Below, piece by piece: positions 6,058-9,191 of a stretch of DNA of 9,191 bases. This DNA comes from Chromatiales bacterium (GTDB taxonomy: Bacteria; Pseudomonadota; Gammaproteobacteria; UBA6429; Thiohalophilaceae): contig JAHEDB010000063.1 in NCBI GenBank assembly GCA_024641465.1, forward strand, positions 1-9,191, in the 5' to 3' direction. The notes under the pieces are model-generated. The model was not told where the DNA came from. It saw only the letters and a program-made list of their open reading frames with translations, and made no database searches. The first letter of the stretch is position 1. The number at the start of each line of letters is the position of its first letter. The translations under genes were made by a program, and so were the position numbers.

Positions 6058-6213
6058 TTATACCAATCGCAATATACCCAGCAGGGTAAGCACGGCCAAC
6101 AGGCCACCTATGACCAGTGAGGCCGTGGCAAGTCGCGAATATACCTGGCGAAAGTTGATCCCAAACCAGATCATGAAGGCGCTCATAACAATAAGAAAGA
6201 TCAGGGTACGCAT
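6058..6213 (-). CDS. Small two-helix membrane protein, 51 residues
   Basis: The minus-strand frame from the ATG at 6213 to the TAA at 6058 encodes 51 residues, starting MRTLIFLIVMSAFMIWFGIN and ending LLAVLTLLGILRLV. Two hydrophobic helices (about 2-19 and 32-50) flank a short polar, basic turn (NFRQVYSRLATA), so it should be a hairpin in the inner membrane. Support comes from a purine-rich leader with AAGGA and AGAAG upstream of the ATG, a stop placed exactly against the terminator of the convergent gene, and the strongly helical composition. I do not recognise the family and give no function. It diverges from the Crp-like regulator gene, sharing a 138-bp spacer, so it may be a target of that regulator. 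Its short length makes a chance ORF possible, though the composition argues against that. Confidence 0.72.
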   Translation of the reverse strand: MRTLIFLIVMSAFMIWFGINFRQVYSRLATASLVIGGLLAVLTLLGILRLV

Positions 6214-6311
6214 TAAATCTTCTGTCCTTCATCGGGTAAAGATAATCAGATCATAGCCGATATAACCTGTAATTATCAGGGGGGCTGCGTGGGTCAAGTT
6301 TTCACTAATAC

Positions 6312-6328
6312 AGGTATTTTATATACCT
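6312..6328. promoter_or_regulatory. Palindrome in the leader of the Crp-like gene
   Basis: AGGTAT (6312-6317) and ATACCT (6323-6328) are perfect 6-bp arms around TTTAT, about 24 bases before the ATG at 6352. The AT-rich centre includes TATATA (6320-6325), a likely -10 region, so a dimeric protein bound here would cover the promoter. The sequence does not resemble the CRP (TGTGA/TCACA) or FNR (TTGAT/ATCAA) half-sites. Autoregulation by the downstream gene is inference. Confidence 0.4.
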
Positions 6329-6351
6329 ACAGGGAAAGTTGAGAGGCAATA

Positions 6352-7098
6352 ATGGCACAAGCCACAGTCGTTGGTTCGGAAGTCACCAAGTTTTTATTTG
6401 ACTACGGCCGTAAACAGCGTTTCAGCGTCGGGTCCTACATCATTCGTGAAGGGCAAATGGCGCGTAATGTATTTGTGATCCTTGAGGGTGAGGCCGAGAT
6501 CGTCAAGGCCGATGAAAACGGCAATGATAAGGTCGTGGCCAAGGTCGGAAAAGGCACCATCCTGGGAGAGATGGGGGTGTTCATGGATCAACCCCGGACG
6601 ACCTCGGTGCGCATATCAGAGGATCTGACCGCGCTGGAGTTTACTGCCGAGAGCTTTACCAGTGCGGTGATCAAGATCCCCGACCTGTCCCTGCGCCTGC
6701 TCAAATCATTATCCACCAAACTCAGCGAATCTAACGATGCGATTGTCGGTTTGGGTTATGCGCAGAGCATGCTGACGTGTGGCATGTATGTGCTGGATAC
6801 CCGCCCCTCGCAAACTGAAAAGGAAACCTCTATTTCACTCTCCATGCAACAGATCGTCGAAGAGACCGGTTTGGAAAAATCGATCGTGCGCAACTGTTTT
6901 GAACGATTTAACCGGCGCGGTGTGTTGATGGGCCTGGGTTTTCAGGGCAGCTCGATTACCGGTAAGGCAAACTATCCCAAGCTGGTAAGGCTGCTGAAAT
7001 CAATCACCTGGCCCGGTAACAGGCCGGAGGCAAATCAGCCGCCGGAAGCGGGTACCGGCACACCGGCAACACCCCCGGCGGCAACGGATTCGGACTAA
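6352..7098 (+). CDS. Crp/Fnr-type regulator with cyclic-nucleotide-binding domain
   Basis: The 248-residue product has an N-terminal cyclic-nucleotide-binding beta roll (about 20-110), with RFSVGSYIIREGQ and VFVILEGEAEIV, and a phosphate-binding cassette GEMGVFMDQPRTTSV at 72-86. In the cassette Glu73, Arg82 and Thr83 sit where E. coli CRP has Glu72, Arg82 and Ser83, so cyclic nucleotide binding is plausible. A long helix (about 111-133) leads to a winged helix-turn-helix (about 160-200) with LSMQQIVEETGLEKSIVRNCFERF as the core. There is no FNR-type Cys cluster, so oxygen sensing by an Fe-S cluster is unlikely. Residues 221-248 form a Pro/Ala/Gly/Thr-rich tail absent from CRP. The start has GAGAGG close upstream and a palindrome further up. 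It converges with ppsA with 5 bp between stops. Targets and ligand are unknown. Confidence 0.9.
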   Translation: MAQATVVGSEVTKFLFDYGRKQRFSVGSYIIREGQMARNVFVILEGEAEIVKADENGNDKVVAKVGKGTILGEMGVFMDQPRTTSVRISEDLTALEFTAESFTSAVIKIPDLSLRLLKSLSTKLSESNDAIVGLGYAQSMLTCGMYVLDTRPSQTEKETSISLSMQQIVEETGLEKSIVRNCFERFNRRGVLMGLGFQGSSITGKANYPKLVRLLKSITWPGNRPEANQPPEAGTGTPATPPAATDSD

Positions 7099-7103
7099 TC
7101 CGT

Positions 7104-7104
<1 letters not shown>
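7083..7104. terminator. Hairpin spanning both convergent stop codons
   Basis: AACGGATT (7083-7090) and AATCCGTT (7097-7104) are perfect 8-bp arms around a six-base loop. The stop of the Crp-like gene (7096-7098) falls in the structure and the ppsA stop (7104-7106) touches its edge. Neither strand has a clean run of T after the stem (the plus strand has TTACGGTTTGTCTTT), so termination would be weak or Rho-assisted. It may serve both strands. The structure is seen directly and the role is inferred. Confidence 0.4.

Positions 7105-9191
<2,087 letters not shown>

Noticed and set aside
6241..6277. GATAAT/ATTATC inverted repeat in the divergent spacer as a second operator
   Set aside because: The arms are only 6 bp of AT-rich sequence separated by 25 bp, which is likely by chance.

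Overview
The window looks like chromosomal core DNA of a gammaproteobacterium. The protein signatures suggest an aerobic or microaerobic lineage near the Chromatiales or sulfur oxidisers, but that placement is inference because there is no rRNA or marker gene here. Nine protein genes carry recognisable signatures, and a tenth small gene is read from its frame and ribosome-binding site. There is no tRNA, rRNA, CRISPR array, phage gene or transposase.

Layout. Bases 1-2408 hold a leftward gene cluster in the order SCO1/SenC, PCu(A)C copper chaperone, phosphatidylserine decarboxylase and a DUF1841 protein cut by the left edge. Its gaps are 6, 15 and 26 bp, so it reads as one operon. The first two genes deliver copper to cytochrome oxidase and psd makes phosphatidylethanolamine, so the cluster concerns the respiratory membrane. 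A 136-bp divergent spacer (2409-2544) leads to a rightward pair. The first gene is a LexA/UmuD-type S24 protease with no DNA-binding domain, and the second, 19 bp downstream, is a Mut7-C/PIN-like RNase with a zinc ribbon. This pair converges on a leftward two-domain rhodanese (3586-4404).

The largest gap (4405-4822) contains a roughly 146-bp palindromic MITE-like element. A consensus TATAAT box follows it and probably drives the class V aminotransferase gene at 4823-6007 (serine/alanine-glyoxylate type). That gene ends in a clear intrinsic terminator. A 51-residue two-helix membrane protein is encoded on the minus strand at 6058-6213, diverging from a Crp/Fnr-like regulator (6352-7098) that has a palindrome in its leader. 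The regulator converges, with 5 bp to spare, on the phosphoenolpyruvate synthase gene, whose 5' end lies beyond the right edge.

The metabolic theme is C2/C3 handling (glyoxylate transamination, PEP synthesis) plus respiration and copper assembly. The least ordinary items are the HTH-less LexA-like gene paired with an RNase gene, the MITE abutting the aminotransferase promoter, and the small membrane-protein gene.
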